Positions 18,883 to 28,925 of a stretch of 64,000 nt of DNA are shown here, one piece after another; positions within the stretch are counted from its first letter, which is position 1; the number at the start of each line of letters is the position of its first letter. The notes under the pieces are model-generated. The model was not told the origin of the DNA. It made no database searches and saw only the letters and a list, made by a program, of their open reading frames with translations. The stretch covers positions 992,001-1,056,000 of the forward strand of contig NZ_FNVX01000004.1 of assembly GCF_900104585.1 (NCBI RefSeq). The letters run 5' to 3'. The translations under genes were made by a program, and so were the position numbers. The DNA comes from Bacteroides ihuae. Its GTDB lineage: Bacteria; Bacteroidota; Bacteroidia; Bacteroidales; Bacteroidaceae.

Positions 18883-19521
18883 ATGAAAACAGCCGATCCC
18901 CGATTACCCAAGATTCTTCCTGAGAATGAAAATTTATGTCGCACCATTGATCTATTTGACGAAGAGATAGAAGAACAGTTCTTTAGAAACCAGACTGTAA
19001 CAGGTATGGCGAAAGATCAGCTATCTTTTCAAACTTGTATCTTCAATCATTGTATCTTCAGGGAATGTGAGTTTAAGAAAGCCAGATTCTGCGATGTAGA
19101 GTTTAAGAATTGTGACTTTTCTAACATCAAGTTGCAAGATTGTAGTTTCAATAGGGTGACATTCATTGATTGCAAATTGATGGGCACAAACCTAACGGGC
19201 AGCACATTCAATCAAGTATCATTCAGCCAATGCAGCGCGCCTTATTTTTTAGTCTCAAGTAGTAAGATACGTGGGGCAAACTTTATTAATAATGACTTTA
19301 GAGGATGTGCTTTCGATCAATGCATACTAGAGCATGTGGCATTGGATAATTGTAACTTTACCGAAGCAGACTTTTCCCTGACACCATTAAAATACATCGA
19401 CCTATCTTCTTGCGACATCACAGGGATACGTCTCAATGGAAGTGAACTTCGGGGAGCTGCGGTAAACGCCATGCAAGCCGTTGAACTAGCCAGATTACTA
19501 GGGTTAATCATTAAAGAATAA
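18883..19521 (+). CDS. Pentapeptide-repeat protein
   Basis: A 212-residue protein built almost wholly of degenerate pentapeptide repeats (A/C-x-F/L-x-x), for example CIFNHCIFRECEFKKARF and CDFSNIKLQDCSF, which fold into a right-handed quadrilateral beta-helix. The family includes the gyrase-protecting Qnr/MfpA proteins and many of unknown function; McbG/YjbI-like members have this size. No membrane segments are present. The SDR gene starts 13 bp downstream, so the two are probably co-transcribed. Fluoroquinolone protection is possible but not shown. Confidence 0.85.
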   Translation: MKTADPRLPKILPENENLCRTIDLFDEEIEEQFFRNQTVTGMAKDQLSFQTCIFNHCIFRECEFKKARFCDVEFKNCDFSNIKLQDCSFNRVTFIDCKLMGTNLTGSTFNQVSFSQCSAPYFLVSSSKIRGANFINNDFRGCAFDQCILEHVALDNCNFTEADFSLTPLKYIDLSSCDITGIRLNGSELRGAAVNAMQAVELARLLGLIIKE

Positions 19522-19534
19522 AAAACAGTCACGT

Positions 19535-20266
19535 ATGAAGCGAGTTGTTATAGTAGGTGCAACCTCCGGTATTGGATATGAAGTGGCAAAGATATATTTT
19601 GAAAGAGGCTGGCGAGTAGGCGTGGCAGGCAGACGAGAGTCGGCATTGCAAGAATTCCGTTCTCTGGCTCCCGATAAAATAGAGATTGAGTCACTCGATG
19701 TTACAGCTATCGATGGAGCGGAGAAATTGCAACGACTCATTGAAAAATTAGGAGGGATGGATCTCTTTCTGTTGAGTTCAGGAGTTGGCAACCAGAACAT
19801 CAGTCTAAATCCGGAAATTGAAATCAATACTGCTAAAACGAATGTAGAAGGCTTTATACGTATGGTAACAAGTGCTTTTAATTATTTTAAAGTGCAAGGA
19901 GGCGGACATCTGGCAGTAATCAGTTCTATTGCCGGAACCAAAGGACTTGGTTCGGCCCCTGCTTACTCTGCTACTAAACGTTTTCAGAATACCTACATAG
20001 ACGCACTGGCACAATTGAATCATTTGGAAAAGCTCAATATACGCTTCACCGACATCCGTCCCGGATTTGCAGCAACCGCTTTACTAAAAGACAGAAAATA
20101 TCCGCTCTTGATGCAAACCGATCACGTAGCAAGATGTATCGTGAAAGCGCTAGATAGAAAGAAGCGGGTGGCTGTAATTGATTTTCGATATGCCATTCTA
20201 GTCTTCTTCTGGAAACTCATCCCCCGATGGTTATGGGAAATACTTCCGGTAAGGAACGACAAATAA
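19535..20266 (+). CDS. Short-chain dehydrogenase/reductase
   Basis: A 243-residue Rossmann-fold oxidoreductase. The dinucleotide-binding motif is GATSGIG (8-14). The active site is visible as SSIAG (Ser130/131) and YSATK (Tyr144, Lys148). NADPH preference is likely because RR follows strand beta-2 (AGRRES). The C-terminal 20 residues contain a hydrophobic stretch (FRYAILVFFWKLIP) that may touch the membrane, as in several DltE/YdfG-like SDRs. It is the second gene of a two-gene unit and converges with msrB, with 9 bp between their stops. The substrate is unknown. Confidence 0.88.
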   Translation: MKRVVIVGATSGIGYEVAKIYFERGWRVGVAGRRESALQEFRSLAPDKIEIESLDVTAIDGAEKLQRLIEKLGGMDLFLLSSGVGNQNISLNPEIEINTAKTNVEGFIRMVTSAFNYFKVQGGGHLAVISSIAGTKGLGSAPAYSATKRFQNTYIDALAQLNHLEKLNIRFTDIRPGFAATALLKDRKYPLLMQTDHVARCIVKALDRKKRVAVIDFRYAILVFFWKLIPRWLWEILPVRNDK

Positions 20267-20275
20267 GAAAGCATT

Positions 20276-20749
20276 CTATTTGGTCTTCGGCTCAAAATCC
20301 AAGGAAATAGAATTTACGCAGTGTCTTGTGTCTTTAGGTGTGAACCCTTCGCCAATAAACACATGCCCCAAATGAGCTCCGCAACGGGCACATTGAATCT
20401 CTGTTCGCCTCCCGTCGGCATCAGAGACACGTTTTATTGCTTTAGGTATTTCATCATCAAAGCTAGGCCAGCCACAACCGGAATCAAATTTATCTTCCGA
20501 ACGATAAAGTTCCGCACCACACTGTTTGCAGCAGTACACGCCTGCCTCTTTATGTTTATAATAGATACCTGTATATGGGCGTTCCGTACCTTTATTGATG
20601 ATCACACGTTTCTCTTCGGAGGTAAGTTCTTTCATTACAATGACTTTCTGATTGGATTTGATTGTGTCAATAGTTTTATTTGCCGACTGAGGTTGTGCCT
20701 TCAAGCAGCAAACAGAGAAGATCAGCAACAATAAAACCGACGCTTTCAT
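20276..20749 (-). CDS. msrB: Exported peptide-methionine (R)-S-oxide reductase MsrB
   Basis: A 157-residue MsrB with an N-terminal signal peptide ([20 protein letters not shown]), so it repairs oxidised methionine in envelope proteins. Two CxxC zinc motifs (Cys74/Cys77 and Cys120/Cys123), the GCGWPSF motif (91-97) and the catalytic RHCVNSISL (Cys144) are intact. No second redox Cys typical of some MsrB groups is obvious. The gene stands alone. Confidence 0.95.
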   Translation of the reverse strand: MKASVLLLLIFSVCCLKAQPQSANKTIDTIKSNQKVIVMKELTSEEKRVIINKGTERPYTGIYYKHKEAGVYCCKQCGAELYRSEDKFDSGCGWPSFDDEIPKAIKRVSDADGRRTEIQCARCGAHLGHVFIGEGFTPKDTRHCVNSISLDFEPKTK

Positions 20750-20839
20750 GGTGAGTAGGTTTTCTATTTAAACATTTCTGGAGAGTAAAAAGTTCAATAT
20801 AAATAGCACCATCGAACGGATGCAGAGATTCTTAAGATT

Positions 20840-21133
20840 ATGACGAAAATAAAAAGAGAAAAACGAACAGTAGAGTTTATGATAAGGCTTTATTGTCGTA
20901 AGAAAGAGAAGAATGACGAACTATGCGATACATGCAAAGCATTGATAGAGTATGCACATAATCGTTTAGAGCAATGCCCTTTTGGAGAGCAAAAAGGCAC
21001 ATGCAAACATTGCAAAATACATTGTTACAAACCTGAGATGCGTAAACAGATGCGCATGATAATGAGATACATAGGGCCTCGAATGATTGTATATGCGCCC
21101 ATACAGGTATTGAAACATTTCCTAAAAAAGTAA
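20840..21133 (+). CDS. YgbA-like 'nitrous oxide-stimulated promoter' family protein
   Basis: A 97-residue basic cytosolic protein with six conserved Cys in the pattern CxxC, then C-x(5)-G-x(3)-G-TCKHCKIHCY. This is the hallmark of the PF11756 family (YgbA in enterobacteria, NsrR-regulated). The closing RMIMRYIGPRMIVYAPIQVL is also typical. The cysteines suggest metal or Fe-S binding linked to nitrosative stress. The molecular function is not established to my knowledge. The stop codons of this gene and the convergent fusion gene are only 2 bp apart. Confidence 0.85.
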   Translation: MTKIKREKRTVEFMIRLYCRKKEKNDELCDTCKALIEYAHNRLEQCPFGEQKGTCKHCKIHCYKPEMRKQMRMIMRYIGPRMIVYAPIQVLKHFLKK

Positions 21134-21135
21134 TA

Positions 21136-22440
21136 TTACTTTTGCTTCACCCAAATAAGTTTGGAAATGTCGTATCCACGGCGTTCCGCTTGCTCTAGCA
21201 AGTGCTGTTTCACTTCATCAGCAAGAAATGGCGTACGACTAAGAATCCATAAATAGTTATCAGAACGACTACCGATCAACACATAACTGTAACGTTCCTC
21301 ATCCAGTTCCAGCACATAGTAATCGCCATAGAACCACAAGAAAAAAGCAACTTTCAACTTACCGGGTTGATTGACATCAGGTAACTTCGCCTTGCCGACA
21401 GAGACTTTCCGCTTCCCGTCAAAGTCATTCATGTAACCACTGTTTTCTACACGAACTTTACCATCAGGCAATAGCATATAGTCGGCAGTAACACCAACCA
21501 TATTCCGCTCAAAGCGATGATCAAAACGAGCGATTTCGTACCATTTTCCCATGTATCGATTCAAGTCCAGCTCTGCAACTGTTTGGACATCTATGTCGGA
21601 TAAGAAATCATCTATGGTAGGAGACGAAAAGTTAAAGTCCGATTCAACTAGCCTCTTCGGGCGTACACACTGCCCTTTCGTAATAAACTCGGCAGCCTCT
21701 CCTAACAGCAAACGAAAAAAAGAAGCTGGCATTGTAAACTCAATATAAGCTCCATGTCTCTGCGCCAACTTACCCATTAACTGAGCCTGAGTCAACATTT
21801 CAGGAGCGACCAAGTTAACCACCCCACTGAGCGAAGGTGTAGCAATGATATGCGCCATTGCTTTATTCAAATCACGAATATCAATCCAGGGAAACATCTG
21901 CGTGCCGGGACCAATGGTCACGGCCATCTTCATCTGTAGCGGACGAAGCATTTGCTGCAAAGCCCCACCATCAGGAGAAAGCACCACCCCAAAACGAGTA
22001 ATCACTAATCTCGTTTCCTGAGGCAATTTTGAGGCCTCATTCTCCCATCGGCGACAAAGATCCGACAGAAAATCAGTACCACGCTCTACTGAGTCTTCAT
22101 CATAACATCCCTCTGTAGGATAATAACCGACGGCAGAAGCAGAAATCAACAAAGATGGTTTCTGCTTCAATCCATTCAGTGCCTGAACAATTCTTCGGGT
22201 AACATGTATCCGACTACGGTTAAGCTCTTCTTTATACTCCGCTGTCCAACGATGGCTTATAGAAGCTCCTGCCAGATTAATCACCACCTCACAATGAGAT
22301 AATATATGCATCAACTGTCCTGACATATGATCTCTAAACATTGCCCTTCCCAAAGGAACAACCTGATGTCCTTGTCCTGTGAAAAAAGCGGTAAGATGCT
22401 TACCGACAAAGCCACTAGCTCCACTGATTGCAATCTTCAT
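21136..22440 (-). CDS. TIGR01777-type epimerase fused to a C-terminal lipocalin
   Basis: A 434-residue fusion. Residues 1-283 are an NAD(P)-binding epimerase of the SDR39U1/YfcH type (SGASGFVGKHL 6-16; LAGASISHRW; SASAVGYYP; DUF1731-like tail LLLGEAAEFITKGQCVRPKR). Residues about 288-434 are a bacterial lipocalin of the Blc kind: MGKWYEIARFDHRFE (297-311), then VENSGYMNDFDGKRK, the beta-barrel strands and YLWILSRTP. There is no signal peptide, whereas Blc is normally an outer-membrane lipoprotein. It starts 45 bp after the peroxiredoxin stop on the same strand, so the two may be one unit. Confidence 0.88.
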   Translation of the reverse strand: MKIAISGASGFVGKHLTAFFTGQGHQVVPLGRAMFRDHMSGQLMHILSHCEVVINLAGASISHRWTAEYKEELNRSRIHVTRRIVQALNGLKQKPSLLISASAVGYYPTEGCYDEDSVERGTDFLSDLCRRWENEASKLPQETRLVITRFGVVLSPDGGALQQMLRPLQMKMAVTIGPGTQMFPWIDIRDLNKAMAHIIATPSLSGVVNLVAPEMLTQAQLMGKLAQRHGAYIEFTMPASFFRLLLGEAAEFITKGQCVRPKRLVESDFNFSSPTIDDFLSDIDVQTVAELDLNRYMGKWYEIARFDHRFERNMVGVTADYMLLPDGKVRVENSGYMNDFDGKRKVSVGKAKLPDVNQPGKLKVAFFLWFYGDYYVLELDEERYSYVLIGSRSDNYLWILSRTPFLADEVKQHLLEQAERRGYDISKLIWVKQK

Positions 22441-22485
22441 AGTCTTTGAATGTTTAGTGATTAAGCAGAAGGTTCAACCAACGTA

Positions 22486-23046
22486 TTAGTCCAACGTCTT
22501 AATAATTCGCAAAGCCTCCTCAACGTGTTGTTCCGCTTTGGTCAGAGAGTCAAAAGTAAAGACAACCATTCCCTTCTTGTTCACAACATAAGTGACGCGA
22601 CCCGGAATTACGCCCAGAGCACTAGATGGCACGCCAAACAGTTTGCGAACACTATTCCCTTCGTCACTAAGTAACGTGAAGTTCAGCTTATACTTATTAG
22701 CAAACTCCAGATGACTCTCTACCGACTGCCCACTGATACCAATAATCATCGTATTTTTATCAGCAAAAACCTCAAACTGGTCACGAAAAGCACAAGCCTC
22801 CTTCGTGCAACCGGGAGTATCATCTTTAGGATAGAAATAAATCACCAGATTTTTTTCACCTAGCACGGCATCAAGATCAAAAGTCTTACCAAACTGATCT
22901 TTCAACGAAAATGAAGGAACTTTACTTCCCACTCCTATTACTGTTTTCATATTTTCCTTACTTTTTGTTTGTGAATAAACATTCCCATTAAAACAAAACA
23001 GAAACGCTATCATTGATAAAATCAGGCAAGATGTTTTCTTTTTCAT
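22486..23046 (-). CDS. Exported peroxiredoxin of the BCP/PrxQ type
   Basis: A 186-residue protein with a signal peptide (cleavage near VYS-QT, residue 25) and a thioredoxin fold. The motif YPKDDTPGCTKEAC (72-85) holds the peroxidatic Cys80 and the resolving Cys85 five residues later, as in the alpha-2 type BCP/PrxQ group. It reduces hydroperoxides using thioredoxin-like partners; the signal peptide puts it in the periplasm. The epimerase-lipocalin gene follows in the same direction. Confidence 0.92.
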   Translation of the reverse strand: MKKKTSCLILSMIAFLFCFNGNVYSQTKSKENMKTVIGVGSKVPSFSLKDQFGKTFDLDAVLGEKNLVIYFYPKDDTPGCTKEACAFRDQFEVFADKNTMIIGISGQSVESHLEFANKYKLNFTLLSDEGNSVRKLFGVPSSALGVIPGRVTYVVNKKGMVVFTFDSLTKAEQHVEEALRIIKTLD

Positions 23047-23097
23047 AAATTACAAGTTTTATATCCAATATTTTAAAAGAACAAATAGAAGATAGTA

Positions 23098-23313
23098 ATG
23101 TTCTTGCGACTGACCCAGGATTATAAACCTACCGATAATGTCATTACTGAACGTATAAACGAAATAATTAAGCAGAAATTTATTTATAGAATTAAACGCT
23201 TTAATACAGGTCAATATAGTATTATAAAAAAGGATCTGTCTACTCAATTTAGTAAAAGTCAGACACACAAGCCCTATTATGGTTCATTACGTGGAAAACT
23301 ATTCAAAGCATAA
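23098..23313 (+). CDS. Doubtful small ORF, possibly a gene remnant
   Basis: A 71-codon frame fills the gap between the peroxiredoxin and GlxA-type genes. The product is basic and ends YYGSLRGKLFKA, faintly like the C-terminal region of small DUF2281-type antitoxins but without their acidic tail. There is no visible ribosome site. I do not recognise it and it may be only the upstream region of the peroxiredoxin gene, or a relic. Confidence 0.2.
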   Translation: MFLRLTQDYKPTDNVITERINEIIKQKFIYRIKRFNTGQYSIIKKDLSTQFSKSQTHKPYYGSLRGKLFKA

Positions 23314-24315
23314 TCATCCGAATGACGAAAGGAAGCTTCTTCTGTATTGAGCAGGCGTAGTATCCAGCACCTTAATAAACTGACGCCGCATATTATCTAC
23401 ATTTTTCAATCCACAATGAGAAGCAACCTCGTCCAAGGACGATTGTGTCTCTACTAAATATTGACAAGCATAGTCCACTCTCATTTTATCTATATATTTC
23501 GCAGGAGTAATGCCTAATTCACGGGCAAAGACCCTGGCAAAATTACGTGGACTCATTGCCACATATTCGGCTAATGCCTCTATCCTCAAATCTTCATTAA
23601 AATGATTAAGCAACCATTCACAAACTTTGCGCATAGAGATATTATTAATATTTTGGCAGTCCAAAGGAGTCGTAAACTGAGCTTGATTACCCGGACGTTT
23701 AAGGAATAGAACCATCCATCGGGCAACGTACAAAGCAAAAGATTTACCACAATCTTCTTCCACTAAAGCCAAGGCCAAATCCATCCCGGAACTGATCCCT
23801 CCCGCAGTATAGATATTTCCATCTTTACTAAAGATACGAGCTATATTCACTTTGACCAAAGGATACATTTGGGCTAATTCTTCACTTTTTGCCCAATGCG
23901 TAGTCACCTCTTTACCATCCAACAAACCAGCCTCAGCCAAAAAAAAGGCAGCAGAACAGATCGAACAGATTCGACGAACACTCCCTGATTGCTTCTTTAA
24001 CCATCCAATCAGTTCCTGACTCATCTTGTAATCCTGCAACTTTGGAAGTGCGGAAATAATTAGAGTATCAATCGGATAATCAATTGCCTTGTAGCTACCC
24101 TCCGATAAGATAGACAAGCCTCCGGAAGTCGTGATCATTTTTCTATTCTCCGCCGAAACGACGTGCGTTTCATACTTAAAGCTCACTTTATCTTTGATCG
24201 TATCAAACTTGTCTATTGCTTTATCAAAGACCTCTAACGGCCCGGCAATATTTAATAGCGTTGAATTCTCAGGAGCTAATATCACAATATGCCTTACTTC
24301 ATATTCCTTTTGCAT
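23314..24315 (-). CDS. GlxA-type AraC regulator with DJ-1/PfpI domain
   Basis: A 333-residue regulator. The N-terminal half (about 8-195) is a DJ-1/PfpI-like fold (HIVILAPENSTLLNIAGPLE, then ICSICSAAFFLAEAGLLDGK with the nucleophile-elbow Cys, and TTHWAKSEEL). The C-terminal half (about 225-330) is an AraC helix-turn-helix pair (LRIEALAEYVAMSPRNFARV and LDEVASHCGLKNVDNMRRQF). This is the GlxA/FtrA architecture. Signal and targets are unknown. It is divergent from gapA and could act on it, but nothing in the sequence proves that. Confidence 0.9.
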   Translation of the reverse strand: MQKEYEVRHIVILAPENSTLLNIAGPLEVFDKAIDKFDTIKDKVSFKYETHVVSAENRKMITTSGGLSILSEGSYKAIDYPIDTLIISALPKLQDYKMSQELIGWLKKQSGSVRRICSICSAAFFLAEAGLLDGKEVTTHWAKSEELAQMYPLVKVNIARIFSKDGNIYTAGGISSGMDLALALVEEDCGKSFALYVARWMVLFLKRPGNQAQFTTPLDCQNINNISMRKVCEWLLNHFNEDLRIEALAEYVAMSPRNFARVFARELGITPAKYIDKMRVDYACQYLVETQSSLDEVASHCGLKNVDNMRRQFIKVLDTTPAQYRRSFLSSFG

Positions 24316-24391
24316 AGTACAACAATTATTAAAGATATATCTTAAAAATACGAATAATCATAAAGTGGCAGTATTTGCCATTTTTTTGTCC

Positions 24392-24422
24392 TTGCAGACA
24401 AATACTTATTCTCGTAACTTTG
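24392..24422 (+). promoter_or_regulatory. Bacteroides-type promoter of gapA
   Basis: CTTG with TTG at 24392-24394 and TAACTTTG at 24415-24422 are separated by 20 bp. Transcription would start near 24430, leaving a leader of about 45 nt to the ATG at 24474. Confidence 0.65.
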
Positions 24423-24431
24423 CAGTATTAA

Positions 24432-25484
<1,053 letters not shown>

Positions 25485-25504
25485 AGTCTAATCTACATAG
25501 TATG

Positions 25505-25541
25505 AAGGAAGGAATGGTTACAAAAGCCATTCCTTTTTTTA
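25505..25541 (+). terminator. Rho-independent terminator of gapA
   Basis: AAGGAATGG (25509-25517) pairs with CCATTCCTT (25527-25535), followed by a run of T to 25540, directly behind the gapA stop at 25484. Confidence 0.85.
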
Positions 25542-25708
25542 TTGTTGATTGAAAGACAGTCCTTTCCATATTAAGAATTAGTATGTGAATAGTTATGGCG
25601 ATATCCTATTTTCTATTAGCTTTAACGCAAAAAGAAAGAAAAATGAGCAATTGAAATATCCTTGTAATACATATTATCTATATTTGTGACAAATCATAGA
25701 ATCCCCAT

Positions 25709-27808
25709 ATGAACAAAAAAAAGACCATCCCTAGTATAGATAGAGATTTGAGCTGGATGTATTTTAATCGCCGCATCTTATCCGAAGCGATGAAGCCAAA
25801 TGTTCCTTTACTCGAAAGGTTATCATTCTTAGGTATCTATTCCAATAATTTGGATGAATTTTTCCGTGTACGTATGGCAACGCTTAGCCGCATTGTTGAA
25901 TATGAGGATAGAAGTCTTCGTCTGGAACGTGAGCACGCCAAACTCTTGATTAAGCAAATACATCAGTTGAATAGTAAGTATTCGATAGAATATGAATCAG
26001 CCATAAAGGAAGTTACTTCCCGTTTGCGTGAGGAGAATATTTATTTGCTTAACGAGAATGAGTTAGACGTTGAACAGCAAATTTTTGTGCGAAACTTCTT
26101 TCGCAGGCAATTGAGTGGCTTTGTCAGCCCGATATGGCTTTCTGCCGTAAAGCAACTTACGGAAGCAACGGATGAAAACATCTATCTTGCAATAAAAATG
26201 CAGGTAAAAAAGAACAGTGAAGAGGATGAAAAAAAGAAGACTGCTCACATCAGAGTACGTCGGCCGGAGTATGCATTGATAGAACTACCCGTTTCAACAT
26301 GTGGGCGTTTTGTGCGTTTACCGGATAGAAGTAAAGGAGGAAGTTCTTTGATGTATCTGGATGACATCATTCGTTTTTGTCTACCGATGATTTTCTCTGG
26401 CATGGACTACAACCATTTTGACGCATATGCTTTTAAGTTCACCAAAGATGCCGAAATGGAAATTGATAATGACTTGCGTAACGGACGGTTACAAAAGATT
26501 TCAAAAGCAGTGAAAAGTCGTAAGAGAGGAGATGCGCTCCGAGTGATCTATGATACTAAAATGCCACGAGACTTATTGAGTCGTATCATGAAGCGTCTGA
26601 ACCTAGATAAATCGGACACAGTGCAGAAGGGCGGACGCTATCACAATCATAAAGATCTGATGTCTTTCCCAGACTGTGGGCGGAAAGACCTAAAATATCC
26701 GGCATGGGTACCGATCCTGAAACCTGAATTAAAGAGAGACGAGAGTCTGCTGAAATTGATTCAGAAGCAAGACCGCTATATCCATGTCCCTTATCATAGC
26801 TTCGATTATTATATCCGTGTGCTGCAGGAAGCTGCTGTCAGTAAGGAGGTCAGGAGCATCAAAACAACTCTGTATCGCCTAGCTAAAGAATCGAAAGTGG
26901 TCAAAGCATTGATTTGTGCTGCGCTCAACGGCAAAAAAGTAACGGTAGTCATCGAGTTACTAGCCCGCTTTGATGAAGCTTCAAACATAAACTGGTCAAA
27001 GAAAATGCAAGATGCCGGTATTCAGGTTCTCTTCGGACTAGAGGGAGTGAAGGTGCACTCTAAGATTACCCATATAAGTATGAAGAGAGGCGGAGACATC
27101 GCTTGCATCAGTACAGGCAATTTTCATGAAGGGAATGCTTCAATGTATACAGATTACTTGTTGATGACCGCTAAGCTTAGTATAGTGCGGGATGTAAACA
27201 GTGTATTCGATTTTATTGAAAAGCCTTATCTATCTCAACGATTCAAGGAATTGCTCGTGTCTCCTAATGAGATGAAGAAACGCTTCCTTAGCTTGATTTC
27301 GGACGAGATAAGGAATAAGAAAGCAGGACTGCCTGCATATATCCATGTAAAGGTGAATCATGTAACGGATGATGCTATTATAGAGAAGCTTTATGAAGCG
27401 TCGAAGGCCGGCGTGCCTGTAGAGCTCTTGGTGCGGGGCAACTGTACACTACTAACGGGCATCTCTGGGTTGAGCGATACAATACGGATCAATGGCATCA
27501 TTGACCGTTATCTGGAACATGCCCGTATTTTTATCTTTGCTGCGGGCGGAGAGAATAAAACCTTTATTGGTTCGGCTGACTGGATGAGACGTAATCTTGA
27601 TAATAGAGTGGAGGTGATTACCCCTGTTTATGATCCGTTAATTAAGGAGAATCTACAAAAGGTATTTGATTTCGGTTTTCGTGATACCTGTCAGGGTTGT
27701 GTGGTGGATGGCACGGGAGAAAACCGACCATGGACAAGAGAAGATGGAAACACTCTGCCATTTCGTTCTCAAGAGGAGTTATATAATGATTATAAACTAA
27801 AAGAGTAA
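25709..27808 (+). CDS. ppk1: Polyphosphate kinase 1
   Basis: A 699-residue PPK1 of normal length. The N-terminal helical domain (DRDLSWMYFNRRILSEA), the head domain and the two C-terminal phospholipase-D-like domains are present. The phospho-acceptor histidine is in GVKVHSKITH (His450), followed by STGNFHEGNASMYTD; FIGSADWMRRNLDNRVE marks the last domain. It polymerises ATP gamma-phosphate into polyphosphate at the inner membrane. A -7 box (TATATTTG, 25679-25686) lies 22 bp upstream of the ATG. ppx follows after 12 bp, so synthesis and breakdown are co-expressed. Confidence 0.96.
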   Translation: MNKKKTIPSIDRDLSWMYFNRRILSEAMKPNVPLLERLSFLGIYSNNLDEFFRVRMATLSRIVEYEDRSLRLEREHAKLLIKQIHQLNSKYSIEYESAIKEVTSRLREENIYLLNENELDVEQQIFVRNFFRRQLSGFVSPIWLSAVKQLTEATDENIYLAIKMQVKKNSEEDEKKKTAHIRVRRPEYALIELPVSTCGRFVRLPDRSKGGSSLMYLDDIIRFCLPMIFSGMDYNHFDAYAFKFTKDAEMEIDNDLRNGRLQKISKAVKSRKRGDALRVIYDTKMPRDLLSRIMKRLNLDKSDTVQKGGRYHNHKDLMSFPDCGRKDLKYPAWVPILKPELKRDESLLKLIQKQDRYIHVPYHSFDYYIRVLQEAAVSKEVRSIKTTLYRLAKESKVVKALICAALNGKKVTVVIELLARFDEASNINWSKKMQDAGIQVLFGLEGVKVHSKITHISMKRGGDIACISTGNFHEGNASMYTDYLLMTAKLSIVRDVNSVFDFIEKPYLSQRFKELLVSPNEMKKRFLSLISDEIRNKKAGLPAYIHVKVNHVTDDAIIEKLYEASKAGVPVELLVRGNCTLLTGISGLSDTIRINGIIDRYLEHARIFIFAAGGENKTFIGSADWMRRNLDNRVEVITPVYDPLIKENLQKVFDFGFRDTCQGCVVDGTGENRPWTREDGNTLPFRSQEELYNDYKLKE

Positions 27809-27820
27809 AGGAGAAAAATT

Positions 27821-28738
27821 ATGGCAGATACATGTTATGCTGCAATTGACATTGGTTCTAACGCAGTGCGTTTGTTGATAAAGAGAGTGAAGTCCGATGA
27901 AATGCAGATGAATAAAAAGTTCTCTAAAGTATTGCTGCTACGAGTACCGTTGCGACTGGGCTTTGATGTATTTTCCCTAGGAGAACTCTCTGACGGTAAG
28001 TCAACGAAGTTATTACGTTTGATGAAAGCTTTCAGACAGTTGATGAAGATTTATGAGGTAACGGATTATAGGGCTTGCGCTACTTCGGCTATGAGGGAGG
28101 CCACCAATGGTAAGTCTGTTATCAAGAAGATTCAGAAGGCTACAGGACTTGAGATTGAGATAATTGATGGTCAGGAAGAGGCCCAACTAATTTATAAGTA
28201 TCATCTTGAAAACTCCACGGAAAGTTTAGGCAATTATGTCTATGTGGATGTAGGTGGCGGTAGCACCGAGATCAACTTGCAGATTGACGGGGAATTGAAA
28301 CAGTCACTTTCTTACAATGTAGGTACGGTAAGAATGTTGAGAAATGCTGTTGAGGAAGGCATCTGGGAACAAATGAAAGATGATCTTAGCCGATTGACTA
28401 CAGGACTGGATCATGTGAACATCATTGGCTCTGGCGGTAACATCAACCGATTGTATCGCTTGGCGGGCAAAAAAGACAAGAAGAAGTTGAGAATGCCAGT
28501 GAGTTCTTTAAAGACTATATGTGATCAATTAACCCTCTTAACACCGGAGGAACGTATGGAAGCATTTAGTCTAAAGGCAGATCGTGCAGATGTGATTGTG
28601 CCGGCTGCTGAGATTTTTCTTACCATTGCCGAGGTGATAAGAGCGGAATACATCCATGTACCAGTGATTGGTCTTGCAGATGGCATGATTGACGAGTTGT
28701 ATGAGAAGCATAATGACGCTTCTACTCCTATTAAGTAA
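27821..28738 (+). CDS. ppx: Ppx/GppA-family exopolyphosphatase
   Basis: A 305-residue ASKHA-fold phosphatase: AIDIGSNAVRLL (8-19), the VDVGGGSTEI phosphate-2 motif near residue 143 and IGSGGNINRL near 205. It lacks the C-terminal HD-like domain of the long E. coli Ppx, as many short bacterial Ppx proteins do. It hydrolyses polyphosphate ends or pppGpp. It is the second gene of the ppk1-ppx operon and is followed by a strong terminator. Confidence 0.93.
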   Translation: MADTCYAAIDIGSNAVRLLIKRVKSDEMQMNKKFSKVLLLRVPLRLGFDVFSLGELSDGKSTKLLRLMKAFRQLMKIYEVTDYRACATSAMREATNGKSVIKKIQKATGLEIEIIDGQEEAQLIYKYHLENSTESLGNYVYVDVGGGSTEINLQIDGELKQSLSYNVGTVRMLRNAVEEGIWEQMKDDLSRLTTGLDHVNIIGSGGNINRLYRLAGKKDKKKLRMPVSSLKTICDQLTLLTPEERMEAFSLKADRADVIVPAAEIFLTIAEVIRAEYIHVPVIGLADGMIDELYEKHNDASTPIK

Positions 28739-28742
28739 TTCA

Positions 28743-28790
28743 TTCCCTCAAGTTGCTTGCAACTCTTGTTGCAGCAACTTGAGGGAATTT
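28743..28790 (+). terminator. Rho-independent terminator of ppk1-ppx
   Basis: TTCCCTCAAGTTGCT (28743-28757) is exactly complementary to 28773-28787, giving a 15-bp stem with a 15-nt loop, followed by TTTT. The inner loop strand ACTCTTGTTGCAGCAA (28762-28777) recurs with one mismatch at 34900-34915. Confidence 0.85.
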
Positions 28791-28925
28791 TAATATTAAC
28801 CAATTCTAGCCTTATTGTAGCCTTTATATGTTTAATGTTACTTATAAGAAGCTTTATTCCGCCAACTTCAACATTTATACCGCCAACTACTTTGTTTCTT
28901 CTCTCTATTTTTTTTGCCCAAACAC

